Shown here: in pieces, positions 31,146 through 39,229 of the stretch
Layout of the letters: the number at the start of each line of letters is the position of its first letter
How positions within the stretch are numbered: the stretch's first letter is position 1
DNA from: Limnohabitans sp. 2KL-1
GTDB taxonomy: Bacteria > Pseudomonadota > Gammaproteobacteria > Burkholderiales > Burkholderiaceae_C
Length of the DNA stretch: 64,000 nt
Assembly (NCBI RefSeq): GCF_003063435.1
Contig: NZ_NESL01000004.1
Span: forward strand, 213,964-277,963
Direction: 5' to 3'
Made by a program: the position numbers and the translations under genes
Notes under the pieces: model-generated
What the model saw: only the letters and a program-made list of their open reading frames with translations
Database searches by the model: none
Told to the model about the DNA's origin: nothing

Positions 31146-31211
31146 ACTAACGGTGGCCTGAAAGACCCAATGGACAGGCTTCGATATCCAACGAACAAAC
31201 TGGGAACACAC

Positions 31212-31700
31212 ATGACGATTTTCCGAAATTTGCTGGCTTTTGTCGCAGTGTCACTGGCACTAACAGGCTGCCTGAACTCCTCGGGCGCCCCACAAAGCTC
31301 TTTCACGCTGCTGGATGGCTCGTCGCGGACCACTGCCGACCTCAAAGGCAAAGTGGCGCTGATTAACTTTTGGGCGACCAGTTGCACCACCTGCGTCGCG
31401 GAGATGCCCATGCTGGTGAGCACCTACGAGAAGTTCCGCAGCCGCGGCTACGAAACCATCGCTGTGGCCATGAGCTACGACCCGCCGGCCTATGTCGTCA
31501 ATTTCGCGCAAACACGCAAGCTGCCGTTCCCGGTGGCCATTGACAATACCGGCACGGTGGCAAAGGCGTGGGGCGATGTGAACGTCACACCTACAACCTT
31601 CCTCGTGAACAAGCGCGGGGAGATTGTCAAGCGCTTTGTGGGAAAGCCGGACTTCGCCGAGCTCCATCAACTCATCGACCGGCTGCTCGCTGAAAGCTGA
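31212..31700 (+). CDS. TlpA-like thioredoxin-fold lipoprotein
   Basis: This 162-residue protein starts at ATG 31212. The signal peptide ends in the lipobox LALTGC, so the mature protein is lipid-anchored. The thioredoxin fold has active site NFWATSCTTCVAEMP (CTTC) and cis-Pro segment VTPTTFLVNKRGEIV. It is a plausible client of the adjacent LspA and of the island Lnt. It probably reduces or isomerises periplasmic disulfides damaged by thiophilic metals. Confidence 0.85.
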   Translation: MTIFRNLLAFVAVSLALTGCLNSSGAPQSSFTLLDGSSRTTADLKGKVALINFWATSCTTCVAEMPMLVSTYEKFRSRGYETIAVAMSYDPPAYVVNFAQTRKLPFPVAIDNTGTVAKAWGDVNVTPTTFLVNKRGEIVKRFVGKPDFAELHQLIDRLLAES

Positions 31701-31731
31701 GCGGGTCCATTAATCTCACCAACCCTCCATC

Positions 31732-32370
31732 ATGATCAAAAGACGCACTTTTTGCAGCTTCGCTCTCCCGCTAACCCTCTCCGCCCATACCGCCGCGCGC
31801 GCCCAGGAAAATTTTGTTGAAGGCAAGCACTACCTGGAGGTTTCTCCACGTCAGCCGACCAAAGACCAGAAGCAGGTCGAGGTGCTGGAATTTTTCGCTT
31901 ATAGCTGCTCGCACTGCCATTCGTTTGAGCCATCGCTGGAGGCTTGGCTAAAGAAGTTGCCGCGAGATGTTCTTTTCCGCCGCATACCGGTCGCCTTTCG
32001 CGAGGACTTTGTAATCCACCAGCAGCTCTACTTTGCGCTGGAAGGGGTTGGCCTTGTCGAGAAGTTGCATGGAAAGGTGTTCCACGCCATCCACTCCGAG
32101 AAACAACGCCTGGCAACCACCGCGGACATTGCCGCCTTCGCGGCAAAGAACGGCGTCGATGGAAAGCGTCTTGTAGAAACGATGAACTCCTTTAGCGTTG
32201 CAGGCAAGGTCAAGCAGGCAAAGGCGCTGGCCGAGGGCTACAAGATCGAAGGTACACCGTCGCTGGGCGTGGACGGCAGATGGCTCACTTCCGGTTCACT
32301 GGCCGGCACCAACCCGCGCTCCCTGCTTGTAGTCGACCACTTGATCGCGTTGGCCAAGAAGGCTCGCTAA
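31732..32370 (+). CDS. dsbA: DsbA-family thiol:disulfide interchange protein
   Basis: This 212-residue periplasmic protein has a signal peptide (RTFCSFALPLTLSAHTAARA). The DsbA fold carries active site EFFAYSCSHCHSFEP (CSHC) and the conserved cis-Pro in KIEGTPSLGVDGRW. DsbA introduces disulfides and is re-oxidised by DsbB; a DsbB lies at 39216-39686 in this window. It is the last gene of the plus-strand metal operon. Confidence 0.88.
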   Translation: MIKRRTFCSFALPLTLSAHTAARAQENFVEGKHYLEVSPRQPTKDQKQVEVLEFFAYSCSHCHSFEPSLEAWLKKLPRDVLFRRIPVAFREDFVIHQQLYFALEGVGLVEKLHGKVFHAIHSEKQRLATTADIAAFAAKNGVDGKRLVETMNSFSVAGKVKQAKALAEGYKIEGTPSLGVDGRWLTSGSLAGTNPRSLLVVDHLIALAKKAR

Positions 32371-32373
32371 GCT

Positions 32374-32425
32374 GTTGATTGCGTATGAAATCTGAGCCAC
32401 TGGCTCAGTTTGTACGCGAAATCAA
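32374..32425. repeat. long imperfect inverted repeat after dsbA
   Basis: The core CTGAGCC-ACT-GGCTCAG is a perfect 7-bp stem. It is flanked by outer arms GTTGATT-GCGTA and TACGC-G-AAATCAAC, which pair with a two-base bulge. No T-run follows, so it is not a simple terminator. It may be a transcription-end structure or a transposon-derived end. Confidence 0.5.
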
Positions 32426-32794
32426 CAACTCAAATTCCGTGCTTGAGGCCCTGGCTATCTGTAAGGTGCCAGCTATGCCCACCGAAATTCACGCCGTCCC
32501 CTGCAGCCGCGAGACGCGAGCTGGTATTTAGGGGCGCCATTTTGGGTTGAACGGGCGAGGAGGAATGCCGCGACCACGACGCCTACTTGGCACTTTCTGC
32601 CGACCAGCCTGGTTCAGGCGCCGAAGCACACTGCCGCATTAGTCGCCGACTCGTGCCCGCAGTGAGAACATTGATCTGGGGCCCCGGGAAGGTTAATCGC
32701 CGTGAGTCAAACGCGCAACGCGCTGACTCGATCTAGCCACCAAGAGGATTGTGGTGTGTCATGCCATTGCTTAAGTGTGGCAAGTCGTCGTCGG
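32426..32794. other. non-coding stretch after the metal operon
   Basis: I see no convincing coding frame, repeat or promoter in this 369-base stretch. Its composition is like the neighbours. It probably represents decayed sequence between the operon end and the remnants that follow. Confidence 0.4.
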
Positions 32795-33046
32795 CTATTG
32801 AGTTCCAAAATGAGCACGCAGGGCCACCTTCAGCGATTGGCAGTTGATCGAACGTGGATCAACTCTTAGGCAGTGCTGCTCAATGACGCTGACGCATTCA
32901 TCAACAAACATCTGAGCAAACTTGTCGAAATTTAGCTCGCTCCAGGATTCGCTCTGGCCCGAGCAGTTATCGCTGGTTTGCTTGAACTCCGTCGCTTGGG
33001 TTATAAGCGCCCTCACTCGTTGACTCGTAGGTACAGTTGTTTGCAT
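32795..33046 (-). CDS. small hypothetical protein
   Basis: This 83-residue protein has a plausible composition and a central acidic helix, SELNFDKFAQMFVDECVSVI. It resembles the short F-A-x-x-(I/V)-x-E-C helices of small phage and accessory proteins. It has four cysteines. No function is assigned. It stands alone on the minus strand in a decayed region, so it may itself be a leftover. Confidence 0.45.
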   Translation of the reverse strand: MQTTVPTSQRVRALITQATEFKQTSDNCSGQSESWSELNFDKFAQMFVDECVSVIEQHCLRVDPRSINCQSLKVALRAHFGTQ

Positions 33047-33107
33047 TTGACGCCTCTAGGTATTCTTTGATTGCCAAAACGAAGATTAGGCCGGGGTGAA
33101 TTACCCC

Positions 33108-33251
33108 TTATTGAAGCTCCTTAATTGTAGGCAAGGGGCAGTGATTGTTCGCCAAGAAATTGATTCCTTCGCGAAACGCATCGACGGGGCACACGCCGAC
33201 GCAGGCAGTGAACTTGCAATTGATGCAAGCATCAGTGACGATGCGAGTCAT
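33108..33251 (-). pseudogene. N-terminal remnant of a 7Fe/4Fe ferredoxin
   Basis: Read on the minus strand from ATG 33251, the text is [20 protein letters not shown] followed by [13 protein letters not shown] and a stop at 33108. This is the start of an FdxA-type ferredoxin, with C-x2-C-x4-C-x3-CP ligands. The second half, with the other cluster motif, is replaced by [13 protein letters not shown]. At 47 residues it is less than half of the usual length, so it is a truncated remnant. Confidence 0.75.
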
Positions 33252-33295
33252 TGCGGTGGCCGATCACCGGCAGGGAACGCCCCGTGAGCGCTTTT

Positions 33296-33505
33296 CTATG
33301 GCCGTTTTGGCCCCCATGCGTAGACGCCAAGAATGACCGCCAAAGCTCCGTGCAAGACAACACCTATCGTGCTGAGGTTCGGCGTAACGGCAATGCCAAA
33401 CAAAGTGAAAGCCGTCCCTGACACCAACAGACCCGCGTGGAACAACGCATGAAACGTTTCGAATCCGGAAAAAAACTTGGCGACTTCTCTCCAGTTGGTC
33501 CGCAT
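33296..33505 (-). CDS. small two-helix membrane protein
   Basis: This 69-residue protein starts at ATG 33505 (MRTNWREVAKFFSGFETFHA) with a good AAGGAGAA site upstream. Two membrane segments are visible, ALFHAGLLVSGTAFTLFG and STIGVVLHGALAVILGVYAW. It resembles small hypothetical membrane proteins seen in metal-resistance islands; no function can be assigned. Confidence 0.6.
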   Translation of the reverse strand: MRTNWREVAKFFSGFETFHALFHAGLLVSGTAFTLFGIAVTPNLSTIGVVLHGALAVILGVYAWGPKRP

Positions 33506-33589
33506 GGTCTTCTCCTTGGAATGGTTACAGCCGAGTAACGCGCATTTCCCATCATAACAACCGATGCGTGGCGAAATCTCAGACTGGAG

Positions 33590-33842
33590 TTTCGCATCGC
33601 GAAGATGGACTGCCCGACTGAATATGGCCTGCTTCGGGGCAAGCTGCGGGGTATGCCCGGCGTGCAGGGCCTGGACTTCAATCTGATGCAACGTACCTTG
33701 ACAGTCCGCCCCGCGCCCGATGCGCTCAAACCTTCGGTCAAAGCGATTGAGTCACTTGGCATGGAAACCGAGGTGCAGAAGACCGACGAACCGCGAGATC
33801 TCCAGCCCGCTTCGCAGAAAACCACTTGGTGGCCCGTGGCAG
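33590..33842 (+). pseudogene. HMA-domain fragment of a second PbrA-like ATPase, cut by IS66
   Basis: The text FRIAKMDCPTEYGLLRGKL ... DFNLMQRTLTVRPAPDALKP ... KTTWWPVAG is a close copy of the fourth HMA domain and linker of the ATPase at 26888 (bases about 27712-27960). It has no start and ends exactly at the IS66 left end. It is the remnant of a paralogous or duplicated ATPase gene. Confidence 0.85.
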
Positions 33843-33915
33843 GTAAGCGTCCGGCCAACCCCTTCTTGAACTTGACCGGGTAAGCGGCAAAGATGGTGTC
33901 CACCAAGGAATTTAA

Positions 33916-34263
33916 GTGGACACCATTACAGACTCCAAGAAGATCACCCGGCGGCGTCATGCCCCCGACCTGAAGGCAAAGATTCTTCGCGAATGCGATC
34001 AGCCCGGAGCGTCGGTTGCGAGCGTGGCGATGTCGCATGGGATCAATGCCAACGTGGTGCACAAGTGGCGCCGACAGGCCAATGCGGGGGTTGCGCCGTT
34101 GGCGGACGCGGCATTCATCCCTATCGCGCTGCCAGCGCCGGTGGCCACGGCGTCCCAGGAAATCAGAGTAGAACTTCGCCGGGGTGCCACAGCCATGACG
34201 ATCACCTGGCCAGTGGCGAGCGCTGCTGAGTGCGCGGTGTGGATGCGCGAGTTGCTGCGGTGA
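33916..34263 (+). CDS. tnpA: IS66 TnpA
   Basis: This 115-residue protein has an N-terminal helix-turn-helix (AKILRECDQPGASVASVAMS, HGINANVVHKWRRQ), the hallmark of IS66 OrfA. It is an accessory protein required with TnpB and TnpC for IS66 movement. Its TGA overlaps the tnpB GTG by four bases. Confidence 0.9.
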   Translation: MDTITDSKKITRRRHAPDLKAKILRECDQPGASVASVAMSHGINANVVHKWRRQANAGVAPLADAAFIPIALPAPVATASQEIRVELRRGATAMTITWPVASAAECAVWMRELLR

Positions 34264-34592
34264 TCCGGGTTGATGCCGTCTGGCTTGCCGTTGCCCCACT
34301 GGACATGCGCTCGGGAAGCGAAGCAGCGCTGGCACGCGTGGTGGGCGTGTTTGGCTCGGCCCGCCCGCACCATGCCTACCTGTTTGCCAATCGCCGGGCC
34401 AACCGGATGAAGGTTCTGGTGCACGACGGCATAGGCGTGTGGCTGGCCGCCAGGCGGCAGAACCAGGGCAAGTTCGTCTGGCCAAACGATTCAGGAGCCA
34501 CCCTGGGTCTGACACGCGAGCAGCTTGACGCCCTCGTGCTGGGCCTGCCGTGGCAGCGCATAGGCGAGGCTGGCGTCATCACGGTGCTGTAG
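34260..34592 (+). CDS. tnpB: IS66 TnpB
   Basis: This 110-residue IS66 Orf2 protein has the family text LAVAPLDMRSG, HHAYLFANRRANRMKVLVHD and GVWLAARR. GTG 34260 overlaps the tnpA stop (GTGA) and is preferred to the ATG further upstream. Its role in transposition is accessory and not fully understood in the family. Confidence 0.9.
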   Translation: MIRVDAVWLAVAPLDMRSGSEAALARVVGVFGSARPHHAYLFANRRANRMKVLVHDGIGVWLAARRQNQGKFVWPNDSGATLGLTREQLDALVLGLPWQRIGEAGVITVL

Positions 34593-34660
34593 AGAAGTAG
34601 CGTGATGCACCTTGCAATTGGCGAAACCGCCAATGTGCATTGGCGTGGAGGTCGGCATGA

Positions 34661-36256
34661 TTGACTTCCGTGATCGATACCACGCACCTGGACCAACTCA
34701 ACGCGCAGCAACTGCGCCAGGCGGTACTCTCCTTGGTGGAGACGATGGCCAGCCAGAGCGCCGTCATCGAGCGCAAGGACCGCGAGATCGCCTTCAAGCA
34801 GGCTGTCATCGACAAGATCACGCACGAGATAGCGGTGCTCAAGCGGCTGAAGTTCGCGGCCAAGTCTGAAGGCTACAGCGCCGAGCAAAAGAGCCTGCTG
34901 GACGAGACCATCGATGCTGACATGCAGGCGCTGCAGCAGGAGCTCGATGCGCTGCAGCCGCCCGCCAAGGACGACAGCGACAAACAGCGCCCCAAGCGCC
35001 AGCCGCTGCCCGGGAACCTGCCGCGCCGGGAGATCCACCACGAGCCCGAGTCCACCACCTGTGGCTGCGGCTGTCAGTTAAAGCGCATAGGCGAGGACGT
35101 GGCCGAGAAGCTGGACTATGCGCCTGGCGTGTTCACGGTGGAGCGCCACATCCGTGGCAAATGGGTCTGCGCCCAGTGCAAAACCTTGATCCAGGCGCCG
35201 GTGCCGGCGCACGTCATCGACAAAGGCACACCCACATCGGGCCTGCTGGCCCAGGTGCTGGTGGCCAAGTTCGCTGACCACTTGCCGCTGTACCGCCAGG
35301 AGGCCATCTTTGGCCGCGCCGGCTTGGCCATTCCACGCTCGACGCTGGGCGCCTGGGTGGGCAGTTGTGGGGTGCAGCTTCAGCCGCTGGTCGACGCCTT
35401 GAAAGCAGACATCCTGACGCACCGGGTGGTGCACGCCGATGAGACGCCGGTGCAGATGCTCCAACCAGGACACGGCAAGACCCACCGCGCCTACCTGTGG
35501 GCGTACGCCGCCGGTGCGTTCGAAGACACCAAGGCGGTGGTGTATGACTTCTGTGCATCACGCGCCGGGGAGAACGCCAAAGCCTTCTTGGGCACTTGGC
35601 GCGGGAGCCTTGTATGTGACGACTTCAGTGGCTACAAACAGCTCATGGTGCAGGGCGTCACCGAGGTCGGTTGCCTGGCCCATGCCCGGCGCAAATTCTT
35701 TGACCTGCACACGGCGACCAAGAGCCCGGTGGCGCAGCGCGCGTTGGAGCACATTGCGCAGGTCTATGAGATTGAACGAGAGCTCAAAGCCTGCAGCGCC
35801 GACGAGCGTCAACGGGCACGTCAGGAGCGCTCAAAACCGCTGCTTGATGCGTTACATGCGTGGTTGATGCAAACCAGGCAGAAGGTCACCGATGGCACAG
35901 CCACCGCAAAAGCCTTGGACTACAGCCTGCGGCGTTGGCAGGCGTTGACCCGCTTCGTGGATGACGGGCAACTGCCCGTCGACAACAACCACATCGAGAA
36001 CCAAATCCGGCCGATAGCTATTGGCCGCAACAACTGGCTGTTCGCCGGCTCGCTTCGTGCGGGCCAACGCGGTGCCGCTGTGATGAGCCTGATTCAAAGC
36101 GCCCGGCTCAATGGGCATGACCCGTACGCGTATCTCAAAGATGTGCTGACGCGCCTGCCAACCCAACGGGCCAGCTTGGTCCATGAGTTGTTGCCGCATC
36201 GCTGGCAGCCTCAAACCTATCCTGTCGCACCGCCGAGGTCATTGCTAGTCAGCTAG
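34661..36256 (+). CDS. tnpC: IS66 transposase TnpC
   Basis: This 531-residue DDE transposase has an N-terminal leucine-zipper-like helix (residues about 10-85) and a zinc-binding segment TTCGCGCQLKRIGEDV. The catalytic region contains VVHADETPVQMLQPG, GSLVCDDFSGYKQLM, GCLAHARRKFFDL and DNNHIENQIRPIAIGRNNWL. The normal end (LLPHRWQP) is followed by about 14 foreign residues, QTYPVAPPRSLLVS, because the IS right end is lost. The reading frame overlaps the acr3-like stop on the other strand. Confidence 0.92.
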   Translation: MTSVIDTTHLDQLNAQQLRQAVLSLVETMASQSAVIERKDREIAFKQAVIDKITHEIAVLKRLKFAAKSEGYSAEQKSLLDETIDADMQALQQELDALQPPAKDDSDKQRPKRQPLPGNLPRREIHHEPESTTCGCGCQLKRIGEDVAEKLDYAPGVFTVERHIRGKWVCAQCKTLIQAPVPAHVIDKGTPTSGLLAQVLVAKFADHLPLYRQEAIFGRAGLAIPRSTLGAWVGSCGVQLQPLVDALKADILTHRVVHADETPVQMLQPGHGKTHRAYLWAYAAGAFEDTKAVVYDFCASRAGENAKAFLGTWRGSLVCDDFSGYKQLMVQGVTEVGCLAHARRKFFDLHTATKSPVAQRALEHIAQVYEIERELKACSADERQRARQERSKPLLDALHAWLMQTRQKVTDGTATAKALDYSLRRWQALTRFVDDGQLPVDNNHIENQIRPIAIGRNNWLFAGSLRAGQRGAAVMSLIQSARLNGHDPYAYLKDVLTRLPTQRASLVHELLPHRWQPQTYPVAPPRSLLVS

Positions 36257-37213
36257 CTTTCCACGTCCAAGCGCCGGAAGCACACGCATGTAAATCAGTT
36301 CGCTAACCAACTCCACCATGGTTTGGGTGACGATGATGGCCGGCAGGATGGGCACCGCGCCTGGCACCGCTAAAGCTAGCGGCAGGACCACCAGGGAGTT
36401 GCGGGTGGCCGCGCTGAAAGCTACTGCCCGCCCCGCAGCGGCACCGAGACCAAACGCACGCGCCACGAGCCAGCCAACCAACGGCGCAGCCACTGCGAAA
36501 GCCAAATAGATTGGAATGACCCGGATGGCAGCAGCGCCTGCAGCGCCCAGCTGGGGTACCACAGCCGCGACGACGACAAACAAAACGAGCGCTGTGGCTG
36601 GAACCGGCAGGACGCCGAGCTGTTGTGACAATCTTGCGCCCCTGATACTGCGGGCTGCCCACGCTTGTACCAGAGCTGCTAAGGCCAGCGGCACAGCGAT
36701 GAGCCAAACGAATGCCTCCACAAAAGGCCCGAGGCGCACCAAGTCTGCAGAGGTATCGCCCAGAAGCAGATGGAGGTAGCCAGGCAGCAACACCATCTGC
36801 AATACCAGCAACGCAGGCGTCGCCGCCAGCAGCAGCTTGGCGTCGGCCCGACCAAGGTGCGCGAACGTCACGACGTAATCGATGCACGGGGTCAAAAGCA
36901 CGAGAAGGACACCGAGTCGAACCAATGGGTCATCTGGCAGAAACTGGAGCAGTACCGCCACCACGAGAGGGATGGCAACAAAGTTGGTGCACAGCAGCGC
37001 CCCAAGAAAGCGGAGTCGCGTAAATGCCCTGGTGAGCTCCGCCATGGGCACCTGCAAAAACGTCACGAAGAGCATGAATGCAAGCGCCGGGTTTATGGCA
37101 TGCGCAAGCCAGCCAGTATTCGGTAGCGCCAGTGCACATAACGTAGCAACGCAAATCGCGGCAAAGTAGATGGAAACCTGGTGGGTTTCCAAGCGCTCTC
37201 GGAGGTCAGTCAT
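36245..37213 (-). CDS. ACR3-like arsenite permease (bile acid:Na+ symporter superfamily)
   Basis: This 322-residue membrane protein has about ten hydrophobic segments. LVLLTPCIDYVVTFAHLG has the TPC-x-D motif with the essential cysteine of ACR3 arsenite exporters, and FSAATRNSLVVLPLAL matches the family's second core motif. It is divergent from an ArsR-type regulator with a palindromic operator between, supporting an arsenite or related oxyanion role. The C-terminal end abuts the truncated IS66 but seems complete. Confidence 0.8.
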   Translation of the reverse strand: MTDLRERLETHQVSIYFAAICVATLCALALPNTGWLAHAINPALAFMLFVTFLQVPMAELTRAFTRLRFLGALLCTNFVAIPLVVAVLLQFLPDDPLVRLGVLLVLLTPCIDYVVTFAHLGRADAKLLLAATPALLVLQMVLLPGYLHLLLGDTSADLVRLGPFVEAFVWLIAVPLALAALVQAWAARSIRGARLSQQLGVLPVPATALVLFVVVAAVVPQLGAAGAAAIRVIPIYLAFAVAAPLVGWLVARAFGLGAAAGRAVAFSAATRNSLVVLPLALAVPGAVPILPAIIVTQTMVELVSELIYMRVLPALGRGKLAD

Positions 37214-37296
37214 AGTTGGTTCAATGCGGTTGGATGGGAGGCGCTAGAGGGCAAAACAGTCGCACAGCCCCCACGTCGATGATGAAGTGTATCGTC

Positions 37297-37316
37297 ATCT
37301 CAACATCTCTTGAGAT
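37297..37316. promoter_or_regulatory. ArsR-type operator between the acr3-like and arsR genes
   Basis: ATCTCAA (37297-37303) and TTGAGAT (37310-37316) form a perfect 7-bp inverted repeat with a CATCTC centre. It lies between the divergent permease and regulator, where an ArsR/SmtB dimer would repress both. Confidence 0.7.
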
Positions 37317-37387
37317 ATTGATTTGTGAGGCGCTTGGCCATCTTGAGGGCTTGGTTTGCGCGACACTCGAAGCCAGAGGAAACAACA

Positions 37388-37741
37388 ATGATGCAAGAAC
37401 AGCAAGCCGTAGAAGGCTTTGGTGCAATATCACAGGAGACGCGGCTGCGTATTGTTCGCATGCTGGTGGTCGCGGGCGCGGACGGGATGGCTGCGGGAGC
37501 CATCGGCGAACAGCTGGGAGGCGCAGCATCCTCGCGCGTCTCGTTTCACCTAGGGCATTTAGAAAAAGCTGGTCTTGTGCAAAGCCGCCGCGAAGGGCGC
37601 TCCATCATCTACAGCGCAAAATTCTCAGTGCTATCCGACTTGGTGGCTTTTTTGATGCACGACTGCTGCCAGGGGCATTGCAAGTATTGCGACCGGGCGA
37701 TTGCATTGTTTGCCAAGTGCGAAGGTCGGCCAAGTGCATAG
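37388..37741 (+). CDS. arsR: ArsR/SmtB-family metalloregulator
   Basis: This 117-residue winged-helix repressor starts at ATG 37388 (MMQEQQAVEGFGAISQETRL). The DNA-recognition part is ASSRVSFHLGHLEKAGLVQS, followed by the wing RREGRSIIYSA. The C-terminal MHDCCQGHCKYCDRAI supplies four cysteines as probable thiolate ligands for As(III) or another soft metal, a placement used by some ArsR subtypes. It is divergent from the ACR3-like permease. Confidence 0.85.
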   Translation: MMQEQQAVEGFGAISQETRLRIVRMLVVAGADGMAAGAIGEQLGGAASSRVSFHLGHLEKAGLVQSRREGRSIIYSAKFSVLSDLVAFLMHDCCQGHCKYCDRAIALFAKCEGRPSA

Positions 37742-37821
37742 ACTCTGTATTTAACAGCCTCCAGCAAACTGCACTACACAGTCAAGACGGGATGCCCAGC
37801 CGCTTACGCTAATACGTCAAC

Positions 37822-37847
37822 ACCCAGCGTTCAGCGAGCTGGGTTTG
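37822..37847 (+). terminator. possible terminator after arsR
   Basis: ACCCAGC (37822-37828) pairs with GCTGGGT (37838-37844) around a 9-base loop, followed by only three T residues. It lies 80 bases after the arsR stop. The short T-run makes it a weak candidate. Confidence 0.4.
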
Positions 37848-38025
37848 GGTCAGGTACTTGTTTTAACGACGACTCCTTGAGTCAAGCTGCGACATGGTCT
37901 TGCCCCCGTTTTTCCCTGACCCGTCCTATTCGCAATGTAGCGTCAGGTCCATCGATGGCCCCTGGCGCGCTTGTGCAGCCTGCCCCCGCGCTGTGTCCGA
38001 GTTAAAGTTTCCGGGTCGCCTCAGG

Positions 38026-38523
38026 TCACCGAGAATTTTTTGCTGTGACGTAGTTCTCGACGCTCATCAGCGACTGGAGCACTAGCGCGATGGCTGCGAC
38101 CACGATGGCCATATCGGCGATGTTGAAGGCCGGCCAGTGCCAGCCGCGCAGGTGGAAGTCCAGGAAGTCGATGACCTGCCCCCGCACGGCACGGTCGAAC
38201 GCGTTGCCGAGGGCTCCGCCCAGAATGAGGCTGTACGAAAGGCCTTCGAATTCTCGCAGGGGCCGAGCCAGCAGCCATACCAGCCACGCTGACGCCGCGA
38301 GGGCGATCGCAAGGAAGAACCAACGCTGCCAGCCACCTGCGCCCGCGAGGAAACTGAACGCTGCGCCAGGATTGAGAACGTGAACCAGGTTAAAAAACGA
38401 CGTGACCTCATGCGACCATCCCAACGGGGTCGTCATATCGATGTAGCTCTTGGCGATCTGGTCGGCAACGAGCACGACGATCGCGAGGCAATGCCACTGT
38501 GCTTTGCGAAAAGACTGGTTCAT
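38026..38523 (-). CDS. lspA: lipoprotein signal peptidase II, second paralogue
   Basis: This 165-residue protein aligns end to end with the LspA at 30648, with long identical stretches such as LVHVLNPGAAFSFLAG and QRWFFLAIALAAS. Catalytic Asp motifs are intact in GGALGNAFDRAVRGQVIDFL and FNIADMAIV. It is last in a minus-strand group after DsbB and a DsbA-like protein. No lipoprotein gene is adjacent, so its client may be elsewhere in the island. Confidence 0.92.
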   Translation of the reverse strand: MNQSFRKAQWHCLAIVVLVADQIAKSYIDMTTPLGWSHEVTSFFNLVHVLNPGAAFSFLAGAGGWQRWFFLAIALAASAWLVWLLARPLREFEGLSYSLILGGALGNAFDRAVRGQVIDFLDFHLRGWHWPAFNIADMAIVVAAIALVLQSLMSVENYVTAKNSR

Positions 38524-38572
38524 CTACTTCTTTCTTGGACGATCAAACTCGTACGAGTCTGGCGCGGCTGAC

Positions 38573-39229
38573 TTATCGTTTTGCCTTCGCGACTTCCTCC
38601 GCCACAAGGGCAGCTAGCTGGTCTGGCCCGAAGCTGGGCAGGCTGCGCCCCTGGACAAAAAACGTCGGTGTCCGGCTGACTTGTAACGCTTTCAGGTCCT
38701 CAAGATCCTGGTCTAGAAGTGCCTGCATTTCGGGTCGGGCCATATCCTGCCGAGCCCGCTCGATGTCCAGACCGACGGCCCTTGATAGCTCAAAGGTGAG
38801 ATCAGGATTGGGCTGGCTGTGGTCAGCCCAGGTCGGTTGGGCCTGCAACACAGCCTTCAGCACCAGTTGGTACTTGCCTTGGCGCCGCGCAGCCTCGAGC
38901 AACTTCACCACCTGATCGGATCCCCGATGGAAGGGCGCGTAGCGAATGACCAGTCTGACATCCTCGGGGTACTTAGCCATCAGGCTCTTCACGATGGGAT
39001 AGAACGCACGGCAGGTCTCGCAGGCCGGGTCAAAAAATTCGACGATCGTGACGGGCGCGCCCTGCGGGCCGAGTATCGGCGAGTGCATGCGCACGAGGCG
39101 AGTCTGCTCGGCGCTGACTGTCTGATCCTGGGCGCTGTGAACGTGTTTGCGATACAGGCTCACCCCCAGAGCAAACGCGGCAACAACGAAGAGCAGGATG
39201 CCAGCGACAGCCACTTTATTGGTTTTCAT
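38573..39229 (-). CDS. membrane-anchored DsbA-like thioredoxin-fold protein
   Basis: This 218-residue protein has an N-terminal membrane anchor (VAVAGILLFVVAAFALGVSL) and a DsbA-type domain with active site EFFDPACETCRAFYP (CETC). The cis-Pro is in VSRTPTFFVQGRSLP. It overlaps the DsbB start by 14 bases, so the two form an oxidant pair like BdbD/BdbC. It probably forms disulfides in metal-resistance proteins of the region. Confidence 0.85.
   Translation of the reverse strand: MKTNKVAVAGILLFVVAAFALGVSLYRKHVHSAQDQTVSAEQTRLVRMHSPILGPQGAPVTIVEFFDPACETCRAFYPIVKSLMAKYPEDVRLVIRYAPFHRGSDQVVKLLEAARRQGKYQLVLKAVLQAQPTWADHSQPNPDLTFELSRAVGLDIERARQDMARPEMQALLDQDLEDLKALQVSRTPTFFVQGRSLPSFGPDQLAALVAEEVAKAKR

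Larger units (their letters stand above)
33843..36256 (+). mobile_element. IS66-family insertion sequence, right end missing
   Basis: The left end begins GTAAGCGTCCGGCCAACC, a standard IS66 terminus, followed by tnpA, tnpB and tnpC in the usual order. After the TnpC C-terminal LLPHRW text the sequence runs straight into the acr3-like gene. I find no CGCTTAC right terminus and no 8-bp target duplication. The right end therefore appears deleted, so the element is probably immobile. Confidence 0.85.
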
